Part shown: positions 8,113 through 16,798 of the stretch, piece after piece
Position numbering within the stretch: position 1 is the first letter of the stretch
How the letters are laid out: each line of letters begins with the position of its first letter
Assembly: GCA_025964685.1 (NCBI GenBank)
Contig: JAOPYG010000401.1
Span: forward strand, 1 to 45,241
Direction of reading: 5' to 3'
Source: Actinoallomurus sp.
GTDB lineage: Bacteria > Actinomycetota > Actinomycetes > Streptosporangiales > Streptosporangiaceae
Length of the DNA: 45,241 bases
The notes under the pieces: generated by a model
Told to the model about the DNA's origin: nothing
Database searches by the model: none
Seen by the model: only the letters and a program-made list of their open reading frames with translations
Translations under genes and position numbers: made by a program

Positions 8113-8996
8113 CCGGCGCGGCGCTACCGGCGGGCGTCCTGTCCCTGCACGCGCTGCCCGCCGACCACCACGACGGGCCGTGGGACCACATCGTCACGCC
8201 ACCGGGCCTGAAGGAACGGCTGCTGTCCCAGGCGCTGCTGACCCTGCTGCACGGCCGGCGGCTCGCCACGCTCGCCGGCCTGCCGCACGGACTCATCGTG
8301 CTCGCCGGACCGCCGGGCACCGGGAAGACGACACTGGCCCGCGGTCTGGCGCAGCGGGCCGCGCTCGCGCTGGCGCCGCGGGGGGCGACCACGTACCTGG
8401 AGATCGACCCGCACGCGTTCCCGTCGGAACTGCTCGGCGAGAGCCAGCGCGCGATCACGCGACTGCTCCGGGAGACACTCCCGGAGCTGGCCATGCGGCG
8501 GCCGCACACGATCGTGCTGATCGACGAGGTCGAGTCGTTCGCGGTGGCCCGCTCGGCGGCCTCACTCGAGACCAACCCGGTGGACGTGCACCGCGCCACC
8601 GACGCGGTGCTCGCCGGCATCGACGCGATCGCCGCCGAGCTCCCCCGCGTGCTGTTCGTGGCCACGACGAACTTCCTGGCCGCCGTGGACGAGGCGTTCG
8701 TGTCCCGCGCGGATCTCGTGGTCACGTTCGGGCTCCCCGACACCGGGACGATCGCGGCGATCATCCATCATTCGCTGTGCCAGCTGGCCGACCTGTGGCC
8801 ACTGGTCAAACCGCTGGCGGCAGACCGTGAGCTGCACGCCCGGCTGGCCGAGCGTTGTGCCGGGTGGGACGGCCGCCGGGTGCGCAAGCTCGTGCTCGCC
8901 GCCCTCGCGCAGCGGCTGGAGGTGGCCATGGACCCCGGCCTGCTGACCGAGGACGATCTGCTGGCCGCGGCCGGTGGACCGGCGGCCGGGTCATGA
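8106..8996 (+). CDS. AAA+ ATPase, TRIP13/Pch2-like
   Basis: A 296-residue AAA+ ATPase. Walker A GPPGTGKTT is at about residue 68, Walker B TIVLIDEVESF at 135-145, sensor 1 VATTN near 186, and the arginine-finger region DEAFVSRADL near 195. The set DEVESF..AR..NPVD..R..DAVL..ID followed by AFVxRAD matches the TRIP13/Pch2 branch of AAA+ remodellers, not MoxR or CbbX. Family members unfold or remodel partner proteins such as HORMA domains; no HORMA gene is visible here. The start overlaps the bicupin stop (ATG 8106, or GTG 8109 in a GTGA overlap), and the stop overlaps the next gene's possible ATG at 8993. Such coupling argues for a function in this pathway, perhaps metallation or activation of an enzyme. 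The N-terminal substrate-recognition domain is short. Confidence 0.8.
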   Translation: MVTGAALPAGVLSLHALPADHHDGPWDHIVTPPGLKERLLSQALLTLLHGRRLATLAGLPHGLIVLAGPPGTGKTTLARGLAQRAALALAPRGATTYLEIDPHAFPSELLGESQRAITRLLRETLPELAMRRPHTIVLIDEVESFAVARSAASLETNPVDVHRATDAVLAGIDAIAAELPRVLFVATTNFLAAVDEAFVSRADLVVTFGLPDTGTIAAIIHHSLCQLADLWPLVKPLAADRELHARLAERCAGWDGRRVRKLVLAALAQRLEVAMDPGLLTEDDLLAAAGGPAAGS

Positions 8997-9013
8997 CCGT
9001 GACTGGAGGACTT

Positions 9014-10462
9014 ATGGGAACCACCGCTGGGACGGCACACCAGATGTTCGTCGCCGGGAAATGGGCCGACGCCGCCGACGGGGCCACGCTGCCGGTCGTC
9101 GAGCCGGCGACGGAGGACGTGCTCGGGACGGTGCCGGACGCGCACCCCGACGACCTGGACCAGGCGGTCACGGCGGCGGCGGAGGCCGGTCCCGAGTGGG
9201 CCGCGGCAGGCTGGCAGCGGCGGGCGGCGCTGCTGCGCGAGCTCGCCGCCCGGATCGCCGAGCGGGCGGCGGATCTGGCGGTGCTGGACAGCCGCGATTC
9301 GGGCAACCCGATCAGCGGCATGCGCTATGACATGGCGAGCACTCCCTCGGAGATCCTTTACTACGCGGGGATCGCCGGGGAGGCGAAGGGCTTCACATCG
9401 CCGACCGGGCCGGACACTCTCGCGTACACGGTGCGGCAGCCGTACGGGCTGGTGGCGAGGATCATCCCGTTCAACCATCCGTTCAAGTTCGCGGCCGGCA
9501 AGATCGCCGCTCCGCTGGCGGCCGGCAACTGCGTGGTGCTCAAACCTGCCGAGCAGACGTCGTTGTCGGCCATCGAGCTCGCCCGGATGACCGAGGACCT
9601 GTTCCCCCCGGGTGTGCTGTCGGTCCTCACCGGCCGGGGCGAGCGGGTCGGCGCCGCGCTGGCCGGCCATCCGGCGGTGCCGCGGATCGCGTTCACCGGC
9701 TCGGTGCCGACCGGGCACGCGATCCTTACCGCGGCGGCGCCGCACATCAAGCACGTCACCCTCGAGCTGGGTGGCAAGAACCCGATCATCGTCTTCCCGG
9801 ACGTGGATCCGGTGGCGGCGGCCCGTGCGGCGATCACCGCGATGAACCTGGCGCGCGCGAACGGGCAGTCGTGCGGGTCGTGCTCGCGGCTGTTCGTGCA
9901 CGACGACATCCGCGGCCCGTTCCTGGACGCGCTGGTGGCCGGCGTCGAGGAGCTGCGGGTCGGTGATCCACTCGCCGACGACACCGACATCGGGCCGCTC
10001 GCGTTCGGCCGGCACTACGAGCGGGTGCTGTCCTACGTCGCGGCGGGCCGCCGCGAGGGCGCGACGCTGCTGACCGGCGGCGGCCGCCCGGCTGGTCGCG
10101 AACGCGGCTACTTCGTTGAGCCCACGGTATTCGCCGATGTGGCCGATGAGATGACCATCGCCCGTGAGGAGATCTTCGGACCGGTCATGTCGGTCCTGGG
10201 CTGGCGGGACGTCGACGACGTCGTCGCGCGGGCCAACGCGGTGGAGTACGGCCTGACCGCGAACGTGTGGACTCGGGACATCTCCACCGCGCACCGGCTC
10301 TCCCAACGCCTGGACGCTGGATACGTGTACGTCAACGGCACCGGACGCCGCCCCACGGGCACCCCGTTCGGTGGCTGGAAGAACTCCGGGCTCGGCAAGG
10401 AGAACTGCCTGGAGGAACTGCTCTCCTACACACGCGAGAAGACCGTGGCGGTGACGCTGTGA
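9014..10462 (+). CDS. Aldehyde dehydrogenase, NAD(P)-dependent
   Basis: A 482-residue cytosolic aldehyde dehydrogenase. The catalytic glutamate is in VTLELGGKNP (about residue 251) and the nucleophilic cysteine in GQSCGSCSR (about 286); the conserved EEIFGPV and FGGWKNSG stretches are present. It should oxidise an aldehyde to a carboxylate, probably the product of one of the neighbouring ThDP enzymes. The ATG at 9014 follows GGAGGA closely and gives a normal N-terminus (MFVAGKW soon after). An upstream ATG at 8993 overlaps the ATPase stop and is possible. Stop and next start overlap or nearly so at 10459-10465. Confidence 0.92.
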   Translation: MGTTAGTAHQMFVAGKWADAADGATLPVVEPATEDVLGTVPDAHPDDLDQAVTAAAEAGPEWAAAGWQRRAALLRELAARIAERAADLAVLDSRDSGNPISGMRYDMASTPSEILYYAGIAGEAKGFTSPTGPDTLAYTVRQPYGLVARIIPFNHPFKFAAGKIAAPLAAGNCVVLKPAEQTSLSAIELARMTEDLFPPGVLSVLTGRGERVGAALAGHPAVPRIAFTGSVPTGHAILTAAAPHIKHVTLELGGKNPIIVFPDVDPVAAARAAITAMNLARANGQSCGSCSRLFVHDDIRGPFLDALVAGVEELRVGDPLADDTDIGPLAFGRHYERVLSYVAAGRREGATLLTGGGRPAGRERGYFVEPTVFADVADEMTIAREEIFGPVMSVLGWRDVDDVVARANAVEYGLTANVWTRDISTAHRLSQRLDAGYVYVNGTGRRPTGTPFGGWKNSGLGKENCLEELLSYTREKTVAVTL

Positions 10463-10464
10463 CC

Positions 10465-12210
10465 ATGCCGAATCAGCCCGAGTGGGGCTCGGATGTGATG
10501 GTGGACGCGATGCGGGCACTCGGCCTGCCGTACGTCAGCCTGAACCCCGGATCCTCGTTCCGTGGCCTGCACGACTCCCTGGTGAACCACGCGGGCGACG
10601 AGATGGAGATGATCTGTTGCCCGCACGAGAAGATCGCAATCGGTGTCGCCCACGGCTACGCCAAGGCCACGGGGAAGCCGATGGGCGTGGTCCTGCACAA
10701 CGTGGTTGGCCTCCTGCACGGCGCCATGGGGATCTACTACGCCCACATCGACCGGGCGCCGGTCGTGGTCCTGGGCGGATCCGGACCGGCCACGCACGAC
10801 CAGCGGCGACCCAACATCGACTGGATCCACTCGGCCAACGTCCAGGGCAACGCGGTCCGCGACTACACCAAGTGGGACCACGAGCCGCGCTCGGTCGCCG
10901 ACGTGCCGGCCACTCTGGCGCGGGCCTACCGAATCGCGATGAGCGAGCCTCGCGGCCCCGTCTACGTGGCACTCGACGCCGGCCTGCAGGAGGATCCGCT
11001 GGACGAGCCGGTGACGCTGCCGGACTTCTCGCGACTCGGCACGCCGTCGTCCATCGGTCCCGACCCGGCGGCACTGCGCCGGCTCGCCGAGCTGCTCTGC
11101 GCGGCACGCCGCCCAGTGATCATCCCTGGTTTCGCGGGCCGTGACCCGGCCGCGTTCGGCCTGCTCACCGAACTCGCCGAGCTGATCGGCGCGGGCGTCG
11201 ACGACATGGGCATCCGGCTCAACTTCCCCAACCGGCACCCGCAGTGCGTCACCGGGACCGACGCCGTCGACCGCGCCGACTGCGTGCTGTTCCTCGACGT
11301 CAAGGACATGGGCAAGCCGACACAACGGCTCGACTCGACCACGCGCACGATCACTTCCCGGCTCGCGCCTGGCACGACCGTTCTCGACCTGGGCTTCAAC
11401 GACCTCGGCCTGTCCTCGTGGAGCGAGGACTACGCGGCGCTGCTGGAGACCGACGCGCAGGTCACCGCCGACACCGTCGTCGCGCTGCCGATGCTGGTCG
11501 AGCTGTGCCGGGAGCTGGTCGGCGCCGACGACGCGGACCGGACCGGCCGGCGACGGGCCCACGTCGCCGAGCTGGCCGCGCTGCACGCCGACCGGCGCGC
11601 CTCGTGGGAGGCGGAGGCCGCCCGGCGAGCGGAGGAGTCGCCGGTGTCCACGGCACGGCTGGCCGCCGAGGTGTGGGACGTGGTGAAGGACCACGACTGG
11701 GTGCTGACCGCGGGCACCGCGGCCGAGTGGGCCCGCCGGCTGTGGGACTTCGACGCGCCGCACCGCCATCCCGGCCGCCAGCTCGGCACCGCCACCCAGA
11801 TCGGCATCTCGCTCGGCGTGGCGCTCGCGCACCGCGGCACCGGGCGGCTCGTGGTCGACCTGCAGCCCGACGGCGACCTGATGTTCGACGCTGGAGCGCT
11901 GTGGGTGGCCTCGTACTACCGGCTGCCGATGCTCGTGGTGATGTACAACAACCGGGCCTACTACAACGACTGGGAGCACCAGGAGCGGCTCGCCCGGCAA
12001 CGCGGCACGCCGCTTGAGCGGGCCTCCATCGGAATGGAGATCGACGAGCCGGCTCCGGACTTCGCCGCGCTGGCCCGTTCGTTCGGCTGGTATGCCGAAG
12101 GTCCGGTCGACGAGCCGGGCAAGGTCGGGGCGGCGGTGCGTCGCGCGGCCGACCGGGTGCTCGCCACCGGCCTGCCGGCCCTGGTCGACGTGGTGTGCCA
12201 GCCGCGCTGA
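10465..12210 (+). CDS. Thiamine diphosphate-dependent enzyme 1 (acetolactate synthase/decarboxylase superfamily)
   Basis: A 581-residue ThDP enzyme with the usual three domains. The Pyr domain carries the catalytic glutamate in CCPHEKIAIGVAHGYA, and the PP domain carries the cofactor motif DGDLMFDAGALW...VMYNN. The N-terminal NPGSSFRGLHDS replaces the NPGE/PGG stretch of acetolactate synthases and marks a subfamily I cannot name. Likely reactions are decarboxylation of a 2-oxo acid or carboligation, giving an aldehyde for the adjacent aldehyde dehydrogenase. ATG 10465 and GTG 10459 (GTGA overlap with the previous stop) are both possible starts. It is closely related to the second ThDP enzyme at 12451-14217. 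Confidence 0.88.
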   Translation: MPNQPEWGSDVMVDAMRALGLPYVSLNPGSSFRGLHDSLVNHAGDEMEMICCPHEKIAIGVAHGYAKATGKPMGVVLHNVVGLLHGAMGIYYAHIDRAPVVVLGGSGPATHDQRRPNIDWIHSANVQGNAVRDYTKWDHEPRSVADVPATLARAYRIAMSEPRGPVYVALDAGLQEDPLDEPVTLPDFSRLGTPSSIGPDPAALRRLAELLCAARRPVIIPGFAGRDPAAFGLLTELAELIGAGVDDMGIRLNFPNRHPQCVTGTDAVDRADCVLFLDVKDMGKPTQRLDSTTRTITSRLAPGTTVLDLGFNDLGLSSWSEDYAALLETDAQVTADTVVALPMLVELCRELVGADDADRTGRRRAHVAELAALHADRRASWEAEAARRAEESPVSTARLAAEVWDVVKDHDWVLTAGTAAEWARRLWDFDAPHRHPGRQLGTATQIGISLGVALAHRGTGRLVVDLQPDGDLMFDAGALWVASYYRLPMLVVMYNNRAYYNDWEHQERLARQRGTPLERASIGMEIDEPAPDFAALARSFGWYAEGPVDEPGKVGAAVRRAADRVLATGLPALVDVVCQPR

Positions 12211-12260
12211 CCGGATCCCCGCCACTCCTTGTGGCACACGCCACGCTCATGCAATTATTC

Positions 12261-12274
12261 GGTTAGTCCATTAG
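12261..12274 (-). promoter_or_regulatory. Operator-like motif, site D (weaker match)
   Basis: On the minus strand this is CTAATGGACTAACC, matching 11 of the 14 bases of sites B and C (CTAATGGTATGACC); the mismatches are in the spacer and one flanking base. It lies in the 240-base gap ahead of the second ThDP enzyme and second lipoprotein, where a separate promoter is expected. Confidence 0.4.
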
Positions 12275-12289
12275 TCCTCGGAGACGACC

Positions 12290-12454
12290 ATGCCCGAAAC
12301 GTATATGACCGAGCAAGGCCAATGGCGCGAGCATCACCGACGTGGAGATCACCTGGTGGGCATTCTTCACCTGCCTATTCATGGGCCGGAGCGCGGCATG
12401 ACGGCCGGCGTGACGGGCCCGGGCATGTACCACCGGCCGGGAGCGGCGCGATGA
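12290..12454 (+). CDS. Small ORF, 54 residues, overlapping the next start
   Basis: ATG at 12290 follows GGAGACGACC, a reasonable ribosome binding site, and the frame ends at TGA 12452, overlapping the ATG of the second ThDP enzyme as ATGA. That arrangement would allow translational coupling, as with a leader peptide or small subunit. The sequence (MPETYMTEQGQWREHHRRGD...) is not recognised. Its third codon positions are less GC-rich than neighbouring genes, which argues against long-standing coding function. It may be a leader, a remnant or chance. Confidence 0.3.
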   Translation: MPETYMTEQGQWREHHRRGDHLVGILHLPIHGPERGMTAGVTGPGMYHRPGAAR

Positions 12455-14217
12455 CCGTCGAGCGGCCGGTCGGCCTCCCAACCGAGCGCACGGAGCCGGC
12501 GTTCGGCTCCGACCTCGTCGTCGAGCTGCTGCGCACGCTCGGCTACCGCTACCTGCCGATGAACCCCGGGTCGAGCTTCCGCGGGCTGCACGACTCGGTG
12601 ATCAACCACGGCGGCAACGAGTTCCCGCAGCTCCTCCTGTGCCTGCACGAGGAGATCGCAGTGGCGATGGCGCACGGGTACGCCAAGGCGCGGGGCGGTC
12701 CGGCTGCGGCCGCCGTGCACGACCTCGTCGGGCTGATGCACGCCTCAATGGCGGTCTACGACGCGTTCACCGACCGCGCGCCGCTGCTGCTGCTCGGCGG
12801 CAGCGGACCGGCCCAACCCTCCGCACGGCGGCCGATCGACTGGCTGCACTCGGCGACCACTCAGGCCGAGCTGGTCCGCCAGTACGTCAAGTGGGACGAC
12901 GAGCCCGCGACTCCCGACGCGTTCGCACACAGCGTGATCCGCGCGCATCAGCTCGCGCACTCGGCGCCGGCCGGCCCGGTCTACCTCTCGCTCGACGCGG
13001 GCGTGCAGGAACAGCGGCTCACCGGCCCGGTGGCCCTGCCGGACCTGGCGCTGCACCAGCCCGCTCCCCGCCTGTGGCCCGATCCGGACTGCGTGGAGTC
13101 CGCGGCGCGCCTGCTCGCCGGCGCGCGGCTGCCCGTCGTCGTCGGCGGCCGGGTCGGGCTGGATCCGGCCGCCACGCCGCTCTTGCGGCGACTGGTCGAG
13201 TCGCTCGGGGCCGCCTACGTCGACGACCGCAACCTCGTGGCGTTCCCGACCGCCCACCCGGCGAACTGCAGCGGCGACGCCCGGCTGCTGCGCGAGGCCG
13301 ACGTGGTCCTCGGCGTGGACGTCGTCGACCTGCCGGGCCTGCTCGCGGACCGCGGGCGCGGCGACCGTGGCGCCGGGGCCACCGGCGGGCCACTGCCGGC
13401 GATCATCGATCTGTCGGCGGGCGATCTCGCGCTGCGGTCGTGGTCGAATGCCTTCGCCGCTCCGCTGCCCCGCACCGTGCAGCTGCTCGCCGATCCGCTC
13501 ACCGGCCTGGAGGCACTGGTCGACGCGCTCGACGGGCGGCGGGCCGGCGACGCCGTGGAGCGCTCCGCGGCGGAGGCACGGTCGCGCCGGGCGAAGGTGC
13601 ACGAGCGGGCCGATGCCGAGCTGCGCGCGCACTGGGCGGACACGCCGATCTCGCCGGGCCGCCTCGTCGCCGAGACGTGGGCCGCGGTCCGCGACGTCGA
13701 CCGGCTACTGACCCTGCGCAACACGCGAAGCTGGCCGGTCGGCGTCTGGGAGTTCGGCGGCGCCGGCGAATATCTCGGGCATTCCGGGGGCGGCGGTGTC
13801 GGCTACGGCCCCGGCGCCATGGTGGGCGGTGCGCTCGCCGCACGGGACCGAGGGCAGCTCGGCGTCGCGATCGTCGGCGACGGCGACCTGCTCATGGCCT
13901 CCGGCGCGCTCTGGACCGCGACGCACTATCGGATCCCGATGCTCGTCGTGGTCAACGACAACAGCTCGTTCTACAACGACGAGCCGCACCAGGCCCACGT
14001 CGCGCACCACCGCGGCCGCCCTGCGGAGAACTCCTGGATCGGTATGCGGATCGGCGATCCGGCCATCGACATCGCCGGTCTCGCGGCGTCGTACGGCTGC
14101 GCCGCTCACGGCACCGTCGAGGATCCCGAGAAGCTGCCGGCGGTCCTGTCGGCCGCGACGGCCGACGCGATCGATGGAGCCGTGGCCGTCGTGCACGTAC
14201 GGACGGCACGCCGATGA
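12451..14217 (+). CDS. Thiamine diphosphate-dependent enzyme 2, paralogue
   Basis: A 588-residue paralogue of the preceding ThDP enzyme, sharing NPGSSFRGLHDS near residue 33, the catalytic glutamate in CLHEEIAVAMAHGYA, and GDGDLLMASGALW in the PP domain. The usual NN that ends the cofactor motif reads DN here (VVNDNSSFY). There is also an insertion rich in Gly and Arg near residues 295-315. The two proteins may form a heteromer, or act on successive or different substrates. The ATG overlaps the stop of the small ORF upstream, and the second binding lipoprotein follows after about 100 bases. Confidence 0.86.
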   Translation: MTVERPVGLPTERTEPAFGSDLVVELLRTLGYRYLPMNPGSSFRGLHDSVINHGGNEFPQLLLCLHEEIAVAMAHGYAKARGGPAAAAVHDLVGLMHASMAVYDAFTDRAPLLLLGGSGPAQPSARRPIDWLHSATTQAELVRQYVKWDDEPATPDAFAHSVIRAHQLAHSAPAGPVYLSLDAGVQEQRLTGPVALPDLALHQPAPRLWPDPDCVESAARLLAGARLPVVVGGRVGLDPAATPLLRRLVESLGAAYVDDRNLVAFPTAHPANCSGDARLLREADVVLGVDVVDLPGLLADRGRGDRGAGATGGPLPAIIDLSAGDLALRSWSNAFAAPLPRTVQLLADPLTGLEALVDALDGRRAGDAVERSAAEARSRRAKVHERADAELRAHWADTPISPGRLVAETWAAVRDVDRLLTLRNTRSWPVGVWEFGGAGEYLGHSGGGGVGYGPGAMVGGALAARDRGQLGVAIVGDGDLLMASGALWTATHYRIPMLVVVNDNSSFYNDEPHQAHVAHHRGRPAENSWIGMRIGDPAIDIAGLAASYGCAAHGTVEDPEKLPAVLSAATADAIDGAVAVVHVRTARR

Positions 14218-14314
14218 CGGGGACACCGAAGCGCCGGCCCGCCGCCCGGCCTTCGATGACATTTGATCAAGCCACGAGAGCGGCGGCCCGAATCCGACCA
14301 TGGAGGCGAGACCG

Positions 14315-15436
14315 ATGAGGAAACCGACGATGACCGCGGGCCTGGTGACGCTGTGTGTCACGCTGGCCGCCTGCGGAGGCACCCCGGGCCAGAACACGGA
14401 CATCGGGTCCGGCTCAGCCGGCAAGGCGGCGGACGCCGTCTACCAGAAACTCAACAACATGCCGGAGGCCCAGGCGCGCGCCGAGGCGCTGAAGGAGGCG
14501 AAGTCCGCCGGTGGCACCGTGTCGCTGTACACCTCGATGAACGCCGACATCGCCGACAAGGTCACGGCGGAGTTCACCAAGCAGACCGGGATCAAGGTGT
14601 CGACCTACCGCGGGCACTCCGAGGACGTCCTGCAGCGCACGCTCCAGGAGGCGTCGGCCAACCGGCTCGGCGCCGACGTCGTCGAGACCGACTTCGCTGA
14701 AATGGACGCCCTGGGCGGCAAGAAGGTCTTCGGCGGCTACAGCGGGGCGGGGGGAAAGCAGATCGATAGCCGGTACCACTACGACAGCTGGATCGCCGAC
14801 CGCCTCAACATCCTCGTCGACGGCTGGAACACCAAGCTCATGTCGCCGAACGATCTGCCGAAGTCCTGGGAAGACCTCGCCGACCCGCGGTACAAGGGCA
14901 AGATCTCCATCGAGCAGACCGACAACGACTGGTACGAGAACGTCACCAAGTGGTGGAAGGACCACGGCAAGAGCGACCAGGAGATCGAGCAGCTGTGGCA
15001 GAAGATCGTGGCCAACGCGAAGGTCGTCAACGGCCACATCACGATGGCGGATCTGCTGGCCGCGGGCCAGACGGCGCTCAACGTCGAGAACTACAGCTAT
15101 GAGTACGCCGTGGTCGCGAAAAAGGGCGCGCCGGTCGCGGACGTCGTGCCGGGCGGCACCAACCCGGTGCCCGCGTTCGCCCGGCCGAACGGCGTGGGCG
15201 TGACCGCCGCGGCCAAGCATCCGGCGGCCGCCTGGCTCTTCGCGGACTGGGTGCTCAGCGACGGCCAGAAGGTGCTCGTCCAGCAGGGACTGACCCCGGC
15301 CAGCAAGGTCCCCGGTGACACCACCACGCAGGGGCTGAACGTGGTGCCCTTCGACACCGCGGGCTACGAGGCACAGCAGAAGACCTGGGCGGATCAATGG
15401 GACCGGCTCATCAGCAGCACACCGAAACTGAAGTGA
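14315..15436 (+). CDS. ABC transporter substrate-binding lipoprotein 2
   Basis: A 373-residue extracellular binding protein of the same class as the one at 2608-3711. The signal peptide starts [11 protein letters not shown] and ends in lipobox LAAC. Both share [42 protein letters not shown], the VANAKVV-GH stretch and RPNG(I/V)G. The start at 14315 is chosen over 14300 because GGAGGC lies a proper distance ahead. No permease or ATPase accompanies it, so it probably delivers a related ligand to the importer encoded at 3770-6749. Confidence 0.9.
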   Translation: MRKPTMTAGLVTLCVTLAACGGTPGQNTDIGSGSAGKAADAVYQKLNNMPEAQARAEALKEAKSAGGTVSLYTSMNADIADKVTAEFTKQTGIKVSTYRGHSEDVLQRTLQEASANRLGADVVETDFAEMDALGGKKVFGGYSGAGGKQIDSRYHYDSWIADRLNILVDGWNTKLMSPNDLPKSWEDLADPRYKGKISIEQTDNDWYENVTKWWKDHGKSDQEIEQLWQKIVANAKVVNGHITMADLLAAGQTALNVENYSYEYAVVAKKGAPVADVVPGGTNPVPAFARPNGVGVTAAAKHPAAAWLFADWVLSDGQKVLVQQGLTPASKVPGDTTTQGLNVVPFDTAGYEAQQKTWADQWDRLISSTPKLK

Positions 15437-15445
15437 GCAGGCGGC

Positions 15446-15622
15446 TCGGTCCCTGATGTCCGCCAGGAACCACTCAGCCGGCAGCCGCCGGCCGAGGTTC
15501 GGTTCCTCGGCCAGCCCCAGCACGTGACCGGCCACCGCAGCGAGCTGAAGCCCCTGGGGGCCGGTGGTGACGAAGATCGTGACGTCGTCGTCGCTCCGGC
15601 GCCCCAGGGCCGCCCAGTCTCC
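15446..15622 (-). pseudogene. Ornithine cyclodeaminase-like gene, C-terminal fragment
   Basis: The minus strand encodes about 58 residues (DDDVTIFVTTGPQGLQLAA ... WFLADIRD) that match the last part of the intact cyclodeaminase just upstream (DEDITLFVTTGTQGLQFAA ... WFLQDIRD). Nothing of the family precedes it. After DIRD, where both neighbouring copies have TGA, this copy has CGA at 15446-15448, so the stop codon is gone and the frame runs on into the antisense of the lipoprotein gene. This is a clear relic of a third tandem copy or of a rearranged one. Confidence 0.75.
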
Positions 15623-15706
15623 AGGTCCAGGAGCGTCGCCCGCCGCCGCGCTCGGGCACGCTACCCAGCGGTCCACTCGCTCAGGTCGGTCCAGTCGTGT
15701 CCAAGT

Positions 15707-16795
15707 TCAGTCACGGATGTCCTGCAGGAACCACTCCGTGGGGAACGGGTGTCCCAGGTCGCGTTCCTGGGCGAGCTGCCAGACCCGCCCGCCGACGGCG
15801 GCGAACTGCAGCCCCTGGGTCCCGGTCGTGACGAACAGGGTGATGTCCTCGTCGCAGGCCCGGGCTTGCGCCTGGCCGCGGTGGACGTCGGCGAGCGTGG
15901 GGAACACGCCTGTCTCTGCGCCTTTGCTCGACGGGATGCGGGCCCGCTCGTCCGGTTGTCCCGAAACGTAGGAGGCGATCCCGCCGGCTTTCCACTCCAT
16001 GTCGGGCACTGGGCTGCCATAGGGCACGGTGTTGATGCCCAGCTGCAAGACGCGATCTGCCCGGGCCACCAGCTCGTGCGACAGCTCCCGCCGCGTCACG
16101 CAGGTGACGTGCGTGCCCGGTGAAAGCCAGGCAGGATCGAAGGTCGCCTTCATCGCGTCCGTGGCGGTCGCGACGATGCTCGCCCCCTCCACGGCCTCCT
16201 GCGCCGAGCCGACGCTCTGCGCGTTCAGGCCGAGCTCCTCGCGCGCGGCGGCGGCGAAGCGCTCTCGGTTCGCTGTGGTGGTGCTGTAGATCCTTACCCC
16301 GGCGAGAGGTCGCACCGCGGCGATCGCCTCGAGATAGGTGCGTGCCATCCCGCCGGACCCGATGAGCCCGAGCGTGTCCGCGTCCTTGCGCGCCATGAGG
16401 TCGACGCCGATGCCGGCGGCGGCGCCGACCCGCACGTGCTGCAGGTAGCCGTCCTGCAGCAGCGCGAGCGGCTCACCGTTGGTGATGCTGTAGAGCAAGA
16501 TGATCCCGGAGTATGTGCCCGGCTCGATGCAATACTTCTCGCTCGTTCTCCCGTCGGGCCACGACGTCACGTCGGACTTGATCCGGACGGCGACGACGCC
16601 GTAGGACCGGCAGGCGCCGGCCATCGACCCCCACTGGTAGTAGTCGTCGTCCCGCCCGGTTGGCGCGTAGAGGTCGATGCGCGGGACGTAGGCGGCGTCG
16701 CCGCGGGCGAGGTCGGCGTAGCCGGTCCGCAGCGCCTTGATGCCCTCTGCCATGGAGAGCACCGAGGCGACGTCAGCATTGGTCAGAAGTCGCAT
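15707..16795 (-). CDS. Ornithine cyclodeaminase/mu-crystallin family protein, intact copy
   Basis: A 362-residue cytosolic protein of the OCD/mu-crystallin family, the only full-length copy in the window. The N-terminal catalytic domain (MRLLTNADVASVLSM...) is followed by a Rossmann domain with LIGSGGMARTYLEA near residue 145 and a C-terminal return to the catalytic fold. The family includes ornithine cyclodeaminase, alanine dehydrogenases and ketimine reductases, all using NAD(P) on amino or imino acids. It lies 3 bases downstream of the deleted copy on the same strand. Its presence suggests that the pathway handles an amino or imino acid. The exact substrate is unknown. Confidence 0.88.
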   Translation of the reverse strand: MRLLTNADVASVLSMAEGIKALRTGYADLARGDAAYVPRIDLYAPTGRDDDYYQWGSMAGACRSYGVVAVRIKSDVTSWPDGRTSEKYCIEPGTYSGIILLYSITNGEPLALLQDGYLQHVRVGAAAGIGVDLMARKDADTLGLIGSGGMARTYLEAIAAVRPLAGVRIYSTTTANRERFAAAAREELGLNAQSVGSAQEAVEGASIVATATDAMKATFDPAWLSPGTHVTCVTRRELSHELVARADRVLQLGINTVPYGSPVPDMEWKAGGIASYVSGQPDERARIPSSKGAETGVFPTLADVHRGQAQARACDEDITLFVTTGTQGLQFAAVGGRVWQLAQERDLGHPFPTEWFLQDIRD

Positions 16796-16798
16796 ATT

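Noticed and set aside
8106..8996. CBASS-type defence system suggested by a Pch2/TRIP13-like ATPase
   Set aside because: CBASS with this ATPase needs a HORMA protein, a CD-NTase and an effector. None is present; all neighbours are metabolic.
12639..14318. A 559-codon Arg-rich frame overlapping the second ThDP gene
   Set aside because: It lies in another frame of a gene with clear ThDP motifs and has the Arg/Ala/Gly-rich composition of shadow frames in GC-rich DNA.
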